DNA from: Dialister sp.
Lineage (GTDB): Bacteria; Bacillota; Negativicutes; Veillonellales; Dialisteraceae
Direction of reading: 5' to 3'
Length of the DNA: 5,512 bases
Assembly: GCA_022722495.1 (NCBI GenBank)
Contig: JAIJLI010000162.1
Coordinates: 1 to 5,512 of the forward strand
Numbering within the stretch: position 1 is the first letter of the stretch; every line of letters starts with the position of its first letter. Shown here piece by piece: positions 1-5,470 of this stretch. Below the pieces are notes generated by a model. That model saw only the letters and a list, made by a program, of their open reading frames with translations. It did not search any database and was not told the origin of the DNA. Both the position numbers and the translations under genes were made by a program.

Positions 1-61
1 ATTTAAGGAGGATGATGACGAAGCTATGTATAAAAAACCATATGAAATTCGACTCTGCGAT

Positions 62-76
62 TTAATCAGCGTTTCC
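62..76 (+). repeat. 15-nt direct repeat, copy 1 (upstream of ftsQ)
   Basis: TTAATCAGCGTTTCC occurs here and again, identically and in the same orientation, at 1095-1109. This copy ends 32 nt before the ftsQ ATG. In both copies the next base differs (G here, T there) and is followed by TA. No inverted copy was seen in the window. The role is unknown: it could be a short dispersed repeat, a protein-binding site or a 5' leader element. Confidence 0.6.
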
Positions 77-94
77 GTAAAACCTTATACAAAC

Positions 95-98
95 AGGA
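95..98 (+). promoter_or_regulatory. ftsQ ribosome binding site deciding the start
   Basis: AGGA at 95-98 stands 10 nt before the ATG at 109 but only 1 nt before the in-frame TTG at 100. The spacing favours ATG 109 as the initiator. Confidence 0.5.
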
Positions 99-108
99 TT
101 TGATTCTT

Positions 109-975
109 ATGGATAATTTTAAAAGCTTCAATGATTTCCGGCGCGAGCTGCATGAAGGAAAGATCCCCGAGCAGAAGCCGCGGGAAGAGACGGAAGTGAC
201 ACCGGAAGATCCTTCGCGAGATATAGAGGCGAAGGAGGCACCCCGGGTACCGCGCAAAAAGAAAAGGAAGGGATTCCGTATCAGGCAGTCCATCCTGCTC
301 GCAGGCGGCGGACTTCTCCTTGCGGCACTTGGCATATTTCTTTTGCCGTTGCCCTTAGGCTATATCCATCTCACCGGCACGAAGGCTCTCACGATGGAGG
401 ATATTCTTTTCGAAGGGCAGATCCGCCAGCCGGTCAATGTGCTGCAGATCAGCGCCTCCAGCCTGGCAGAGCGTCTTTCTCATGACATTCGTGTGGCTCA
501 TGTCGAGGTGAGCCGTGGATTTCCCTTCGTTCTCGAAGTACACATCGAAGACAGAGAGCCGCTGGCCATCATGCAGGCGGAGTACAGCTATGTCGTGCTG
601 GATAAAGAGGGCATGGTGATCGACTCTGTGCAGTCGATCCGGAAGGGCGACGTCGCTATGATCACAGGCAAGCGCATGGAAAACCTGCTCCTCGGAGATA
701 CCGTGTCGCAGGAAGACCTGGACAAAGCACTCACTTTTCTCAATGCACTCTCTCCGGAAGGACAGCGGTTCTTTTCGGAGATCAATATCGGAAATCCGGA
801 AAACATACGCGCTTATACCAGAGATGGCATCACCGTCCGACTTGGCAGCGGAAGTGACATGGAAGCGCAGGCCAAACTGGCCGAGAATATGGTAGGGGAT
901 GTGAAGGCGCGCGGCCTTTCCGTGGAATATGTGGACGCCAATCTCTCCTCTCCCTTTATAAAACTGAAAAAATAG
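109..975 (+). CDS. ftsQ: Cell division protein FtsQ/DivIB
   Basis: Bitopic inner-membrane divisome protein that in the known family links early Z-ring components to the septal peptidoglycan synthases through FtsB/FtsL. The 288-residue product has the family layout. A charged cytoplasmic N-terminus of about 60 residues ends in a basic cluster (PRKKKRKGFRIR, about 48-59). One hydrophobic segment follows (about 62-83, rich in L, A and G). Next comes a POTRA-like domain beginning near YIHLTGTKAL (about 85-155, with the typical HIEDREPLA strand), then the beta domain (VVLDKEGMVID near 162-172). Length is normal for the family. The TTG at 100 would add three residues, but ATG 109 fits the AGGA better. 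ftsZ follows after 174 bp with no ftsA between. The name DivIB is equally apt for a Firmicute. Confidence 0.9.
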   Translation: MDNFKSFNDFRRELHEGKIPEQKPREETEVTPEDPSRDIEAKEAPRVPRKKKRKGFRIRQSILLAGGGLLLAALGIFLLPLPLGYIHLTGTKALTMEDILFEGQIRQPVNVLQISASSLAERLSHDIRVAHVEVSRGFPFVLEVHIEDREPLAIMQAEYSYVVLDKEGMVIDSVQSIRKGDVAMITGKRMENLLLGDTVSQEDLDKALTFLNALSPEGQRFFSEINIGNPENIRAYTRDGITVRLGSGSDMEAQAKLAENMVGDVKARGLSVEYVDANLSSPFIKLKK

Positions 976-1017
976 AGATTTTAACCGGGAAAATTGCAAA
1001 TTGTCTCATTCTACCGG

Positions 1018-1058
1018 TGGCGAACTTGTGGAAAGTATTGTACAATGGTACATATGAT
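1018..1058 (+). promoter_or_regulatory. Possible ftsZ promoter with overlapping palindrome
   Basis: The AT-rich part of the ftsQ-ftsZ spacer holds two -10-like hexamers, TACAAT (1041-1046) and TATGAT (1053-1058). Each matches the sigma-70/sigma-A consensus at 5 of 6 positions, but neither has a good -35 box at 17 nt. TTGTGG (1026-1031) sits 17 nt before a weaker TACATA (1049-1054). TACAAT lies inside the perfect 10-bp palindrome ATTGTACAAT (1037-1046). The overlapping dyad TGTAC-AATG-GTACA spans 1039-1052. A promoter here is plausible because the spacer is long and no terminator separates ftsQ from ftsZ, but it is unproven. Confidence 0.35.
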
Positions 1059-1094
1059 TAGCAGAAATGTAATATAGGTGGATAACATCCTGAG

Positions 1095-1109
1095 TTAATC
1101 AGCGTTTCC
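1095..1109 (+). repeat. 15-nt direct repeat, copy 2 (upstream of ftsZ)
   Basis: This sequence is identical to 62-76 and ends 40 nt before the ftsZ ATG, within its presumed leader. The distance between copies is 1033 bp. Both copies sit at comparable positions before a division gene, which argues against chance placement, but two copies are too few to assign a function. Confidence 0.6.
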
Positions 1110-1135
1110 TTACATACATGACGCAAAATATCCTG

Positions 1136-1142
1136 AAGGAGG
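1136..1142 (+). promoter_or_regulatory. ftsZ ribosome binding site
   Basis: A perfect AAGGAGG lies 7 nt before the ATG at 1150, the strongest site in the window with a confirmed gene. This suits a protein needed in high amounts. It also excludes the out-of-frame ATG at 1118 as the ftsZ start. Confidence 0.85.
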
Positions 1143-1149
1143 AGCGAAC

Positions 1150-2187
1150 ATGGAACAGTCTGAAATGGCAAACATTAAAGTAATTGGTGTAGGTGGCGGC
1201 GGAAATAATGCAGTCAACCGCATGATCGATGCCCAGGTCAAAGGGGTCGAATTTATTGCAGTCAATACCGAAACCCAGGTTTTGAATAAATCCGAAGCAG
1301 ATAACAAGATTCAGATCGGCGAAAAGCTGACCAAGGGTCTCGGCGCCGGTGCAAAACCGGAAGTCGGTGAACAGGCAGCAGAAGAATCCAAGGAAGATCT
1401 CTCCAAAGCACTGGCGGGCGCAGACATGGTCTTCGTCACTGCCGGCATGGGCGGCGGTACAGGTACAGGTGCGGCTCCGGTAGCTGCACAGTGCGCCAGA
1501 GAGCTGGGCGCGCTCACCATCGCTGTCGTGACGAAACCATTCACATTCGAAGGCAAGGTCAGAGCGAGAAATGCCCAGGAAGGGATCGAACGTCTGAAGA
1601 ACAGCGTCGATGCCATCCTTGTTGTACCGAATGACAAGCTGCTGCAGATCATGGATAAGAAAGCATCTCTGAAAGATGCCTTCAAGACCGCGGATGATGT
1701 ACTCCGTCAGGGCATCCAGGGCATTTCCGACCTGATCACCGTACCGGGCATCATCAACCTGGACTTTGCAGACGTTCGGACCATCATGAGTGACCAGGGT
1801 GAAGCGCTCATGGGCATCGGCATCGGTACCGGCGACAACCGTGCGAGCGACGCCGCTTCCATGGCTATCAACAGCCCGCTTCTCGAACGCAGCATCGATG
1901 GCGCGAAAGGCATCATCATCAATATCACCGGCAATGAAGACCTGGGACTCTTTGAGATCAACGAAGCATCCCAGATCATCACCGAAGCAGCCGATCCGGA
2001 TGCCAATATCATCTGGGGTACTTCTGTCGATGATACCCTCGATAACGATACCGTCAGGATCACTGTCATTGCGACCGGCTTCGGCGAAAAGAAAAAAGCA
2101 CAGGCTCCGGCGCAGGCAGGAAACAGATTCAGCAATGCTGTCCGCCCGAGCACGGGAATTGCGGTTCCGGAATTCCTCAGAAAATAA
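1150..2187 (+). CDS. ftsZ: Cell division GTPase FtsZ
   Basis: Tubulin homologue that polymerises with GTP at midcell to form the Z ring. The product has 345 residues. The N-terminal glycine loop [12 protein letters not shown] covers about 14-25. The tubulin signature GGGTGTG is at 101-107. The catalytic T7 loop NLDFADV is at 203-209, followed by [12 protein letters not shown]. The C-terminal subdomain runs to about 312. A linker of only about 24 residues ([11 protein letters not shown]...) leads to the conserved C-terminal peptide IAVPEFLRK (337-345), the docking site for FtsA, SepF, ZipA-like anchors and regulators. Total length is at the short end for the family (many are 350-400 residues) because the linker is short. 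The motif usually read GIATGENRA appears here as GIGTGDNRA. The gene is preceded by a perfect ribosome binding site and its own probable promoter region, and a terminator lies downstream. Confidence 0.98.
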   Translation: MEQSEMANIKVIGVGGGGNNAVNRMIDAQVKGVEFIAVNTETQVLNKSEADNKIQIGEKLTKGLGAGAKPEVGEQAAEESKEDLSKALAGADMVFVTAGMGGGTGTGAAPVAAQCARELGALTIAVVTKPFTFEGKVRARNAQEGIERLKNSVDAILVVPNDKLLQIMDKKASLKDAFKTADDVLRQGIQGISDLITVPGIINLDFADVRTIMSDQGEALMGIGIGTGDNRASDAASMAINSPLLERSIDGAKGIIINITGNEDLGLFEINEASQIITEAADPDANIIWGTSVDDTLDNDTVRITVIATGFGEKKKAQAPAQAGNRFSNAVRPSTGIAVPEFLRK

Positions 2188-2328
2188 GGGAAAATACGCC
2201 GTCTGACTGCTCTCATGGATGACTCTCTTTCTGATGCGACACCATATGGAACAGAGAGGGAGGATGCGGACCATGATCGCATCCGTATTCTCCTGACCGG
2301 AGACAGACCGGCTCTTTCTACCTGTCTG
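2188..2328 (+). other. ftsZ-nrdR spacer with several small dyads
   Basis: I see no supported gene here. The stretch contains three potential short stems: CTCTCT (2223-2228) with AGAGAG (2253-2258); GGATGCG (2262-2268) with CGCATCC (2278-2284), loop of 9 nt; and AGACAG (2301-2306) with CTGTCT (2322-2327). GACCGG is repeated at 2295-2300 and 2306-2311. These stand immediately before the terminator, so they may simply structure the ftsZ 3' UTR. Alternatively they could belong to a short transcript ending at the terminator. I found no convincing promoter. Confidence 0.4.
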
Positions 2329-2363
2329 AAAAGCCACACCGCATATGCAGTGTGGCTTTTATT
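2329..2363 (+). terminator. Rho-independent terminator after ftsZ
   Basis: A perfect 11-bp stem pairs AAAAGCCACAC (2329-2339) with GTGTGGCTTTT (2350-2360). It is closed by a 10-nt loop containing the palindrome GCATATGC. The T-rich run continues as TTTTATTGATTTTG. The A-run on the left arm could also allow termination on the opposite strand. It ends the ftsQ/ftsZ transcription unit 39 nt before nrdR, so nrdR needs read-through or a promoter I could not identify. Confidence 0.88.
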
Positions 2364-2402
2364 GATTTTGCTTTTTGTTAACTCTAAGAAGGAGAATTCG
2401 AT

Positions 2403-2897
2403 ATGAAATGCCCATTCTGTAAAAGCAGAGATACGAAAGTGACAGACTCCAGAGATACGGATGAAGGCGCAGCCATTCGCCGCCGCCGTCAGTGCCTCTC
2501 TTGCGGACGCCGTTTCACGACGTATGAGACCGTAGAAAAACTGCCGCTTCGTGTCATCAAGAAGAATGGCAAGCGTGAGCTTTTCGATAGATCCAAGATC
2601 CGTAACGGTATCACCAGAGCCTGTGAAAAGACGAATGTATCCTCTGCCCAGATCGAAGAGATCATCGATCTGGTGGAACATACGATCCGCAACGATCCGA
2701 AGCGTGAGCTTCCGACCACGGAGATCGGCAACATCGTGATGGATGCGCTCTGCAAGCTCGATCAGGTCGCATATGTTCGTTTTGCTTCCGTATATCGCGA
2801 ATTCAAGGATATCAATACATTCATGCAGGAGCTTCAGAATCTGATGACCAATCAGCAGCCTTCGCCCAAGGCCGCTCAGGGTGAGGAAAAGAAATGA
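2403..2897 (+). CDS. nrdR: Transcriptional repressor NrdR
   Basis: Zinc-ribbon and ATP-cone repressor that in the known family senses the ATP/dATP balance and represses ribonucleotide reductase operons by binding NrdR boxes. The 164-residue product begins MKCPFCKS. The zinc ribbon uses C3, C6, C31 and C34, with the diagnostic basic block [17 protein letters not shown] (26-42). The ATP-cone domain follows (about 48-138), including [16 protein letters not shown] and the [13 protein letters not shown] segment. The tail after 140 is polar and about 25 residues long. Length is typical. AAGGAG at 2389-2394 lies 8 nt before ATG 2403. The stop overlaps the gmhA start as ATGA. No ribonucleotide reductase gene is in the window, and I saw no clear NrdR-box pair, so its targets lie elsewhere. 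Confidence 0.97.
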   Translation: MKCPFCKSRDTKVTDSRDTDEGAAIRRRRQCLSCGRRFTTYETVEKLPLRVIKKNGKRELFDRSKIRNGITRACEKTNVSSAQIEEIIDLVEHTIRNDPKRELPTTEIGNIVMDALCKLDQVAYVRFASVYREFKDINTFMQELQNLMTNQQPSPKAAQGEEKK

Positions 2898-3463
2898 GAG
2901 CACTCATAGAAAAATGCTTCGATGACCATCAGAAAGCACTAGAAAAGAGCCGCGCACTCTATCCTGTCATCGAAGATATGGCGAAGATCTGCGAAAAAGC
3001 CCTGCGCTCCGGGCACAAGATCCTCATCTGCGGCAATGGAGGCAGCGCTGCAGACGCGCAGCACATCGCTGCGGAATTTGTCGGGCGATTTCATAACGAG
3101 CGCCGCTCTCTTCCTGCCATCGCCCTCACGACAGATACCTCGATCCTGACCGCCGTCGGGAATGACTACAGCTTTGACCGTGTTTTTTCCCGTCAGGTCG
3201 AAGGACTCGGAGATCCGGGGGACGTCCTCTGGGGGATCTCTACCAGCGGAAACAGTCCGGACGTGCTCGAAGCGCTGAAAATAGCGAGAGAAAAAGGGAT
3301 GACGACCATTGGCTCGACCGGGAAGACCGGCGGAGCCATGGTACTCTGGTGCGATGCCTCTTTGGTGGTGCCCGACGATGTCACCGCTCGCATTCAGGAG
3401 ATCCACATGCTCGCGGCGCATATCATCTGCCAGATCATCGATGAGATGGACTGGACGAAATGA
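2894..3463 (+). CDS. gmhA: Sedoheptulose 7-phosphate isomerase GmhA
   Basis: Cytoplasmic SIS-domain enzyme converting D-sedoheptulose 7-phosphate to D-glycero-D-manno-heptose 7-phosphate, the first committed step of ADP-heptose synthesis for the LPS inner core. The product has 189 residues, typical of the family. It shows the SIS phosphosugar motif [11 protein letters not shown] (47-57) and the second motif STSGNS (116-121). The zinc and active-site set described for GmhA is present with the right spacing: H57 and E61, then Q168 and H176. The start overlaps the nrdR stop by 4 bp (ATGA), and GAGGA at 2883-2887 lies 6 nt upstream, so translation is probably coupled. gmhB overlaps its end in the same way. 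DiaA, another SIS protein, is less likely because of the intact zinc ligands and the gmhB neighbour. Confidence 0.94.
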   Translation: MRALIEKCFDDHQKALEKSRALYPVIEDMAKICEKALRSGHKILICGNGGSAADAQHIAAEFVGRFHNERRSLPAIALTTDTSILTAVGNDYSFDRVFSRQVEGLGDPGDVLWGISTSGNSPDVLEALKIAREKGMTTIGSTGKTGGAMVLWCDASLVVPDDVTARIQEIHMLAAHIICQIIDEMDWTK

Positions 3464-3987
3464 TGGACACCAGAAGAAAAGCGGTCTTTTTTGACCGCGA
3501 CGGCGTCCTCAATGAAGATGATGGCTATGTGCATCAGATGAGGAAGCTGCGCTGGGTGAAAGGCGCAAGGGAGATCGTAGCCGAGCTCACCAAGGCCGGC
3601 TTTCTTCTCTTTGTCGTGACGAACCAGAGCGGTGTGGCACGCGGCTATTTCACCGAAGAAACGGTTCGGCAGCTCCATCGGGAAATGAATGAAGAATTTC
3701 AAAAATGGGGCGGGCATATCACAGAGTTTTTCTACTGTCCGCACCTTCCCGGTGCGCCCCTTCCCGCGTATGATCAGGTATGCAGCTGCCGCAAGCCGGC
3801 GCCGGGGATGATCCTTCGCGCGCTTGCTGCATACGGCATAGACAAAGACCGGGCGGTCCTTTTCGGGGATGGAAAACGCGATGTCGAAGCTGCAGAAAAT
3901 GCGGGCATCCGCGGATTCCTTTTCCCAGGCGGCGATATAGAAGCATTCGTGCGGGAGAAGCTGGCAGGACATTTCACCATCGGATGA
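3460..3987 (+). CDS. gmhB: D,D-heptose 1,7-bisphosphate 7-phosphatase GmhB
   Basis: HAD-superfamily phosphatase that removes the C7 phosphate from D-glycero-D-manno-heptose 1,7-bisphosphate, before adenylylation to ADP-heptose. The product has 175 residues. HAD motif I is FFDRDGVLN with catalytic D12 and D14. Motif II is TNQSG at 54-58. The structural zinc site is C93, H95, C108 and C110, characteristic of GmhB and the related HisB phosphatase. Motif III is K112 in RKPAPGM, and motif IV is FGDGKRD (135-141). Two start codons are possible: ATG 3460, overlapping the gmhA stop as ATGA, and ATG 3463 immediately after. No clear ribosome binding site is seen, so coupling to gmhA is likely. The HldE/HldA kinase and the ADP-heptose epimerase are not in the window. 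Anomer specificity cannot be judged from sequence alone. Confidence 0.93.
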   Translation: MMDTRRKAVFFDRDGVLNEDDGYVHQMRKLRWVKGAREIVAELTKAGFLLFVVTNQSGVARGYFTEETVRQLHREMNEEFQKWGGHITEFFYCPHLPGAPLPAYDQVCSCRKPAPGMILRALAAYGIDKDRAVLFGDGKRDVEAAENAGIRGFLFPGGDIEAFVREKLAGHFTIG

Positions 3988-3991
3988 GTGA

Positions 3992-4015
3992 CTGACCAGG
4001 AAAGAGACCTGTCAG
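3992..4015 (+). other. Hairpin just after gmhB
   Basis: CTGAC (3992-3996) plus AGG (3998-4000) pair with CCT (4008-4010) plus GTCAG (4011-4015). This gives 8 bp with one bulged C and a 7-nt purine loop. No T-run follows (the next bases are GCTTCACGGG), so it is not a standard intrinsic terminator. It may stabilise the gmhB 3' end or belong to the structured spacer. Confidence 0.45.
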
Positions 4016-4023
4016 GCTTCACG

Positions 4024-4069
4024 GGTTTAGGGGGAGCTTGCGATAGTACACACTCCTTCCCTATGAACC
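4024..4069 (+). other. Larger bulged hairpin in the spacer before the methyltransferase gene
   Basis: Three helical blocks line up: GGTT (4024-4027) with AACC (4066-4069), TAGGG (4028-4032) with CCCTA (4059-4063), and GGAG (4033-4036) with CTCC (4053-4056). That is 13 bp interrupted only by two 2-nt bulges on the 3' side, with a 16-nt loop. No T-run follows. A weak promoter-like pair, TTGCGA (4038-4043) and TATGAA (4062-4067), overlaps it with an 18-nt gap, so the element could be DNA-level or RNA-level. I recognise no Rfam family; the T-box core motif is absent. Confidence 0.45.
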
Positions 4070-4092
4070 TCATTGCACCCATAGAACCTCGT
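4059..4092 (+). repeat. Imperfect 15-nt tandem-like direct repeat
   Basis: CCCTATGAACCTCAT (4059-4073) is followed by CCCATAGAACCTCGT (4078-4092). They match at 11 of 15 positions with a period of 19 nt. The first copy is the 3' arm of the hairpin at 4024-4069. The second retains the AACC and CCC blocks, so it could pair with the same 5' arm. Confidence 0.45.
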
Positions 4093-4147
4093 AGCCGATG
4101 CACGCACAGCTTTTATGGATAGTATCGCCGATAGGGCATGATGCTTT

Positions 4148-4152
4148 GGAGG
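4148..4152 (+). promoter_or_regulatory. Ribosome binding site fixing the methyltransferase start
   Basis: GGAGG lies 5 nt before ATG 4158. The longer in-frame start at ATG 4098 has no ribosome binding site, and the 20 extra residues it would add are not expected in the family. Confidence 0.75.
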
Positions 4153-4157
4153 ACAGG

Positions 4158-4949
4158 ATGATCGAAGAAATAAGGAGCCGCAGCAACCAGTGGATCAAAA
4201 AAGCACTGCAGCTGAAGCAGAGAAAATACCGGCAGGCCTATGGCATGTTCCTGATGGAAGGCCTTCGCAGCGTCGAGGATGCTCTCCGTCAGGGCATGAA
4301 AGCATGTACCTGTTTTTTCACAGAAAACCAGCTGGAGAATGAACGCTTTCAGGCACTCATGAAAGAGGGAGAAGCACTTTCCTGGCACTTTCTCAAAGTC
4401 GATGAGGGACTCATGAAGCTCATCTCCGGTACGCAGCATGGACAGGGCATCATGCTCTTGGCTTCTAAGAAAAAAAGAGACATTGAAGAACTGATGCACC
4501 CGCTCGAGGGATACTACGTATTACTGGATGCGGTGCAGGACCCCGGCAACATGGGGACGATCCTTCGAAGTGCGGCGGCAGCCGGCGTCAAGGCAGTCCT
4601 TCTTACGAAAGGATGCACCGATCCCTTTGCGGAAAAAGCGGTGCGAAGCTCCATGGGGAGCATCCTGCGCGTCCCTGTCTATGAAGATCTGACAGTGGAT
4701 CAGATCTCCCTGATCCGAGAAAAGAGCGGTCTTGCGCTCTACGGGACAGCCCTTTCGCATGCCGTCCCCTACAAAACGGTGGGAGAGATCCGGAAAGGGA
4801 TCTTCGTTTTTGGCAATGAAGGAAACGGCATCCGCGAGGAGCTCCTCGCGATGACCGACATGAATTTATATATTCCGCTCGCGGGCACGGTCGAGTCACT
4901 CAATGTCTCCGTGGCCGCTGCGGTGATTTTATTTCAATTTATAGAATAG
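4158..4949 (+). CDS. SpoU/TrmH-family RNA 2'-O-methyltransferase
   Basis: SAM-dependent enzyme of the SPOUT (SpoU/TrmH) class, which methylates a ribose 2'-OH in rRNA or tRNA. The product has 263 residues from ATG 4158. An N-terminal substrate-binding domain (about 27-105, with FLMEGLRSVEDAL) precedes the trefoil-knot catalytic domain. The knot motifs are all present: motif 1, DPGNMGTILRSA (128-139) with the conserved N131 and R137; motif 2, VFGNEGNGI (217-225); motif 3, IPLAGTVESLNVSVAAAV (239-256). The layout resembles RlmB/YsgA-like proteins often found near pheS in Firmicutes, but pheS is not within the window. The target nucleotide cannot be deduced. Its stop is 62 nt before the ACT-domain gene. 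Upstream lies a structured spacer that could be its leader. Confidence 0.93.
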   Translation: MIEEIRSRSNQWIKKALQLKQRKYRQAYGMFLMEGLRSVEDALRQGMKACTCFFTENQLENERFQALMKEGEALSWHFLKVDEGLMKLISGTQHGQGIMLLASKKKRDIEELMHPLEGYYVLLDAVQDPGNMGTILRSAAAAGVKAVLLTKGCTDPFAEKAVRSSMGSILRVPVYEDLTVDQISLIREKSGLALYGTALSHAVPYKTVGEIRKGIFVFGNEGNGIREELLAMTDMNLYIPLAGTVESLNVSVAAAVILFQFIE

Positions 4950-5011
4950 GGAAACGGGCGGGGAGCAGCCGTCTGTGACACGCCCCAGACCTTTCTGTCA
5001 TACGGTTCATT
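4950..5011 (+). other. Short spacer with alternative small stems
   Basis: GGGCG (4956-4960) can pair with CGCCC (4981-4985). GTCTG (4971-4975) can pair with CAGAC (4986-4990), which is followed by CTTTCT. The two stems cannot both form, and both are short. This is a weak candidate for a terminator or attenuator. No good ribosome binding site is seen before ATG 5012. Confidence 0.25.
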
Positions 5012-5470
5012 ATGAAAAAAGGAAAAGAAGAATTTTACCTGGTGGATCTGAAGGTACTTCCGGAAGCCATCAAGAAAACGATCAAAGTGAAAGAGCTGCT
5101 GAATGACGGGATCTGCGGATCCATCAATGAAGCTGTCAAAAAAGTCGATATGAGCCGCAGCGCTTATTATAAATATAAAGATCATGTAGCGTCAGCCCGG
5201 AGCCGGGCGCTCAGGATCGCCATGCTGTCCACAGTCATGACGGAGGAGTATCCTCACTTTGCCCGCCTCATGCGACGCGTCATGAAAGGAAATTTCGAGA
5301 TCCTTTCCATGAACCGCAGTCGGGCGGGGGAAAAGCTCGTCTCTGTCACCATGACTTTGCAGATAGAAGATGCATCGGAACCGCTATCAGTTCTGGAAGA
5401 TGCAGTCAAGTCCATGAAAGGAATTCAGTCCGTTGTTCTTCAGGAAGCCATGCTGAAAGCAGGAGAATAG
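5012..5470 (+). CDS. PheB/UPF0735-type HTH and ACT domain protein
   Basis: Probable regulatory protein of 152 residues, related to B. subtilis PheB (UPF0735); the family's biochemical role is poorly defined. The N-terminal half is a close family match: FYLVD at 8-12, LPEAIKKTIKVKELL at 16-30, and an HTH-like segment SINEAVKKVDMSRSAYYKYKD (37-57). The C-terminal half (about 66-147) has the strand/helix order of an ACT domain. However, the usual D-x-x-G loop after the first strand reads TEEYPHFARL here (77-86) and lacks the glycine, so amino acid binding may be altered or lost. No clear ribosome binding site precedes ATG 5012. A GTG at 5042, after the AAGGAAAAG at 5018-5026, is an alternative but would cut off the conserved FYLV start. 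In this family hom or pheA often lies nearby, but the window ends 42 nt later with nothing recognisable. Confidence 0.8.
   Translation: MKKGKEEFYLVDLKVLPEAIKKTIKVKELLNDGICGSINEAVKKVDMSRSAYYKYKDHVASARSRALRIAMLSTVMTEEYPHFARLMRRVMKGNFEILSMNRSRAGEKLVSVTMTLQIEDASEPLSVLEDAVKSMKGIQSVVLQEAMLKAGE

Larger units (their letters stand above)
1..108 (+). other. Upstream spacer or end of an unidentified gene
   Basis: This stretch cannot be assigned. A strong Shine-Dalgarno-like AAGGAGG lies at 5-11. It is followed by ATG codons at 12 and 15 (a reading frame ending TAA at 63-65) and at 26 (25 codons, ending TGA at 101-103). The latter frame is open from position 2, so it could equally be the last 33 codons of a gene beginning outside the window. 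I recognise no family in either peptide. The stop at 101-103 lies just before the ftsQ start, as expected for an operon gene or a leader ORF. Positions 62-76 carry the first copy of a 15-nt repeat that recurs before ftsZ. Confidence 0.3.

Noticed and set aside
62..1109. CRISPR or composite mobile element flanked by the 15-nt repeats
   Set aside because: There are only two copies, 1 kb apart in direct orientation, and between them lie an intact ftsQ and ordinary spacer with no transposase or regular spacers.
1099..2337. 412-codon antisense open frame opposite ftsZ
   Set aside because: It lies almost wholly opposite an unmistakable ftsZ, runs through the terminator stem, and its translation has no recognisable domain. 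It is a codon-bias shadow.
2389..2402. Promoter directly after the ftsZ terminator (TTGATT at 2362-2367 with TAAGAA at 2385-2390)
   Set aside because: The -10 match is poor and overlaps the nrdR ribosome binding site, so a transcript starting there would lack a usable leader.
2215..2406. 63-codon open frame between ftsZ and nrdR
   Set aside because: No ribosome binding site precedes ATG 2215. The frame is built from the dyads and the terminator hairpin itself and runs into the nrdR start. The hydrophobic end comes from the T-rich terminator tail.
1707..2903. 398-codon antisense open frame opposite the ftsZ end and nrdR
   Set aside because: It spans two confirmed genes and the terminator between them on the other strand, with no recognisable protein motif.
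4098..4157. Upstream start for the methyltransferase gene at ATG 4098
   Set aside because: No ribosome binding site precedes it, whereas GGAGG is well placed for ATG 4158, after which the family-like N-terminus begins.
3988..4157. T-box riboswitch before the methyltransferase gene
   Set aside because: The conserved T-box core GGTGGNACCGCG and a terminator with T-run are both missing.
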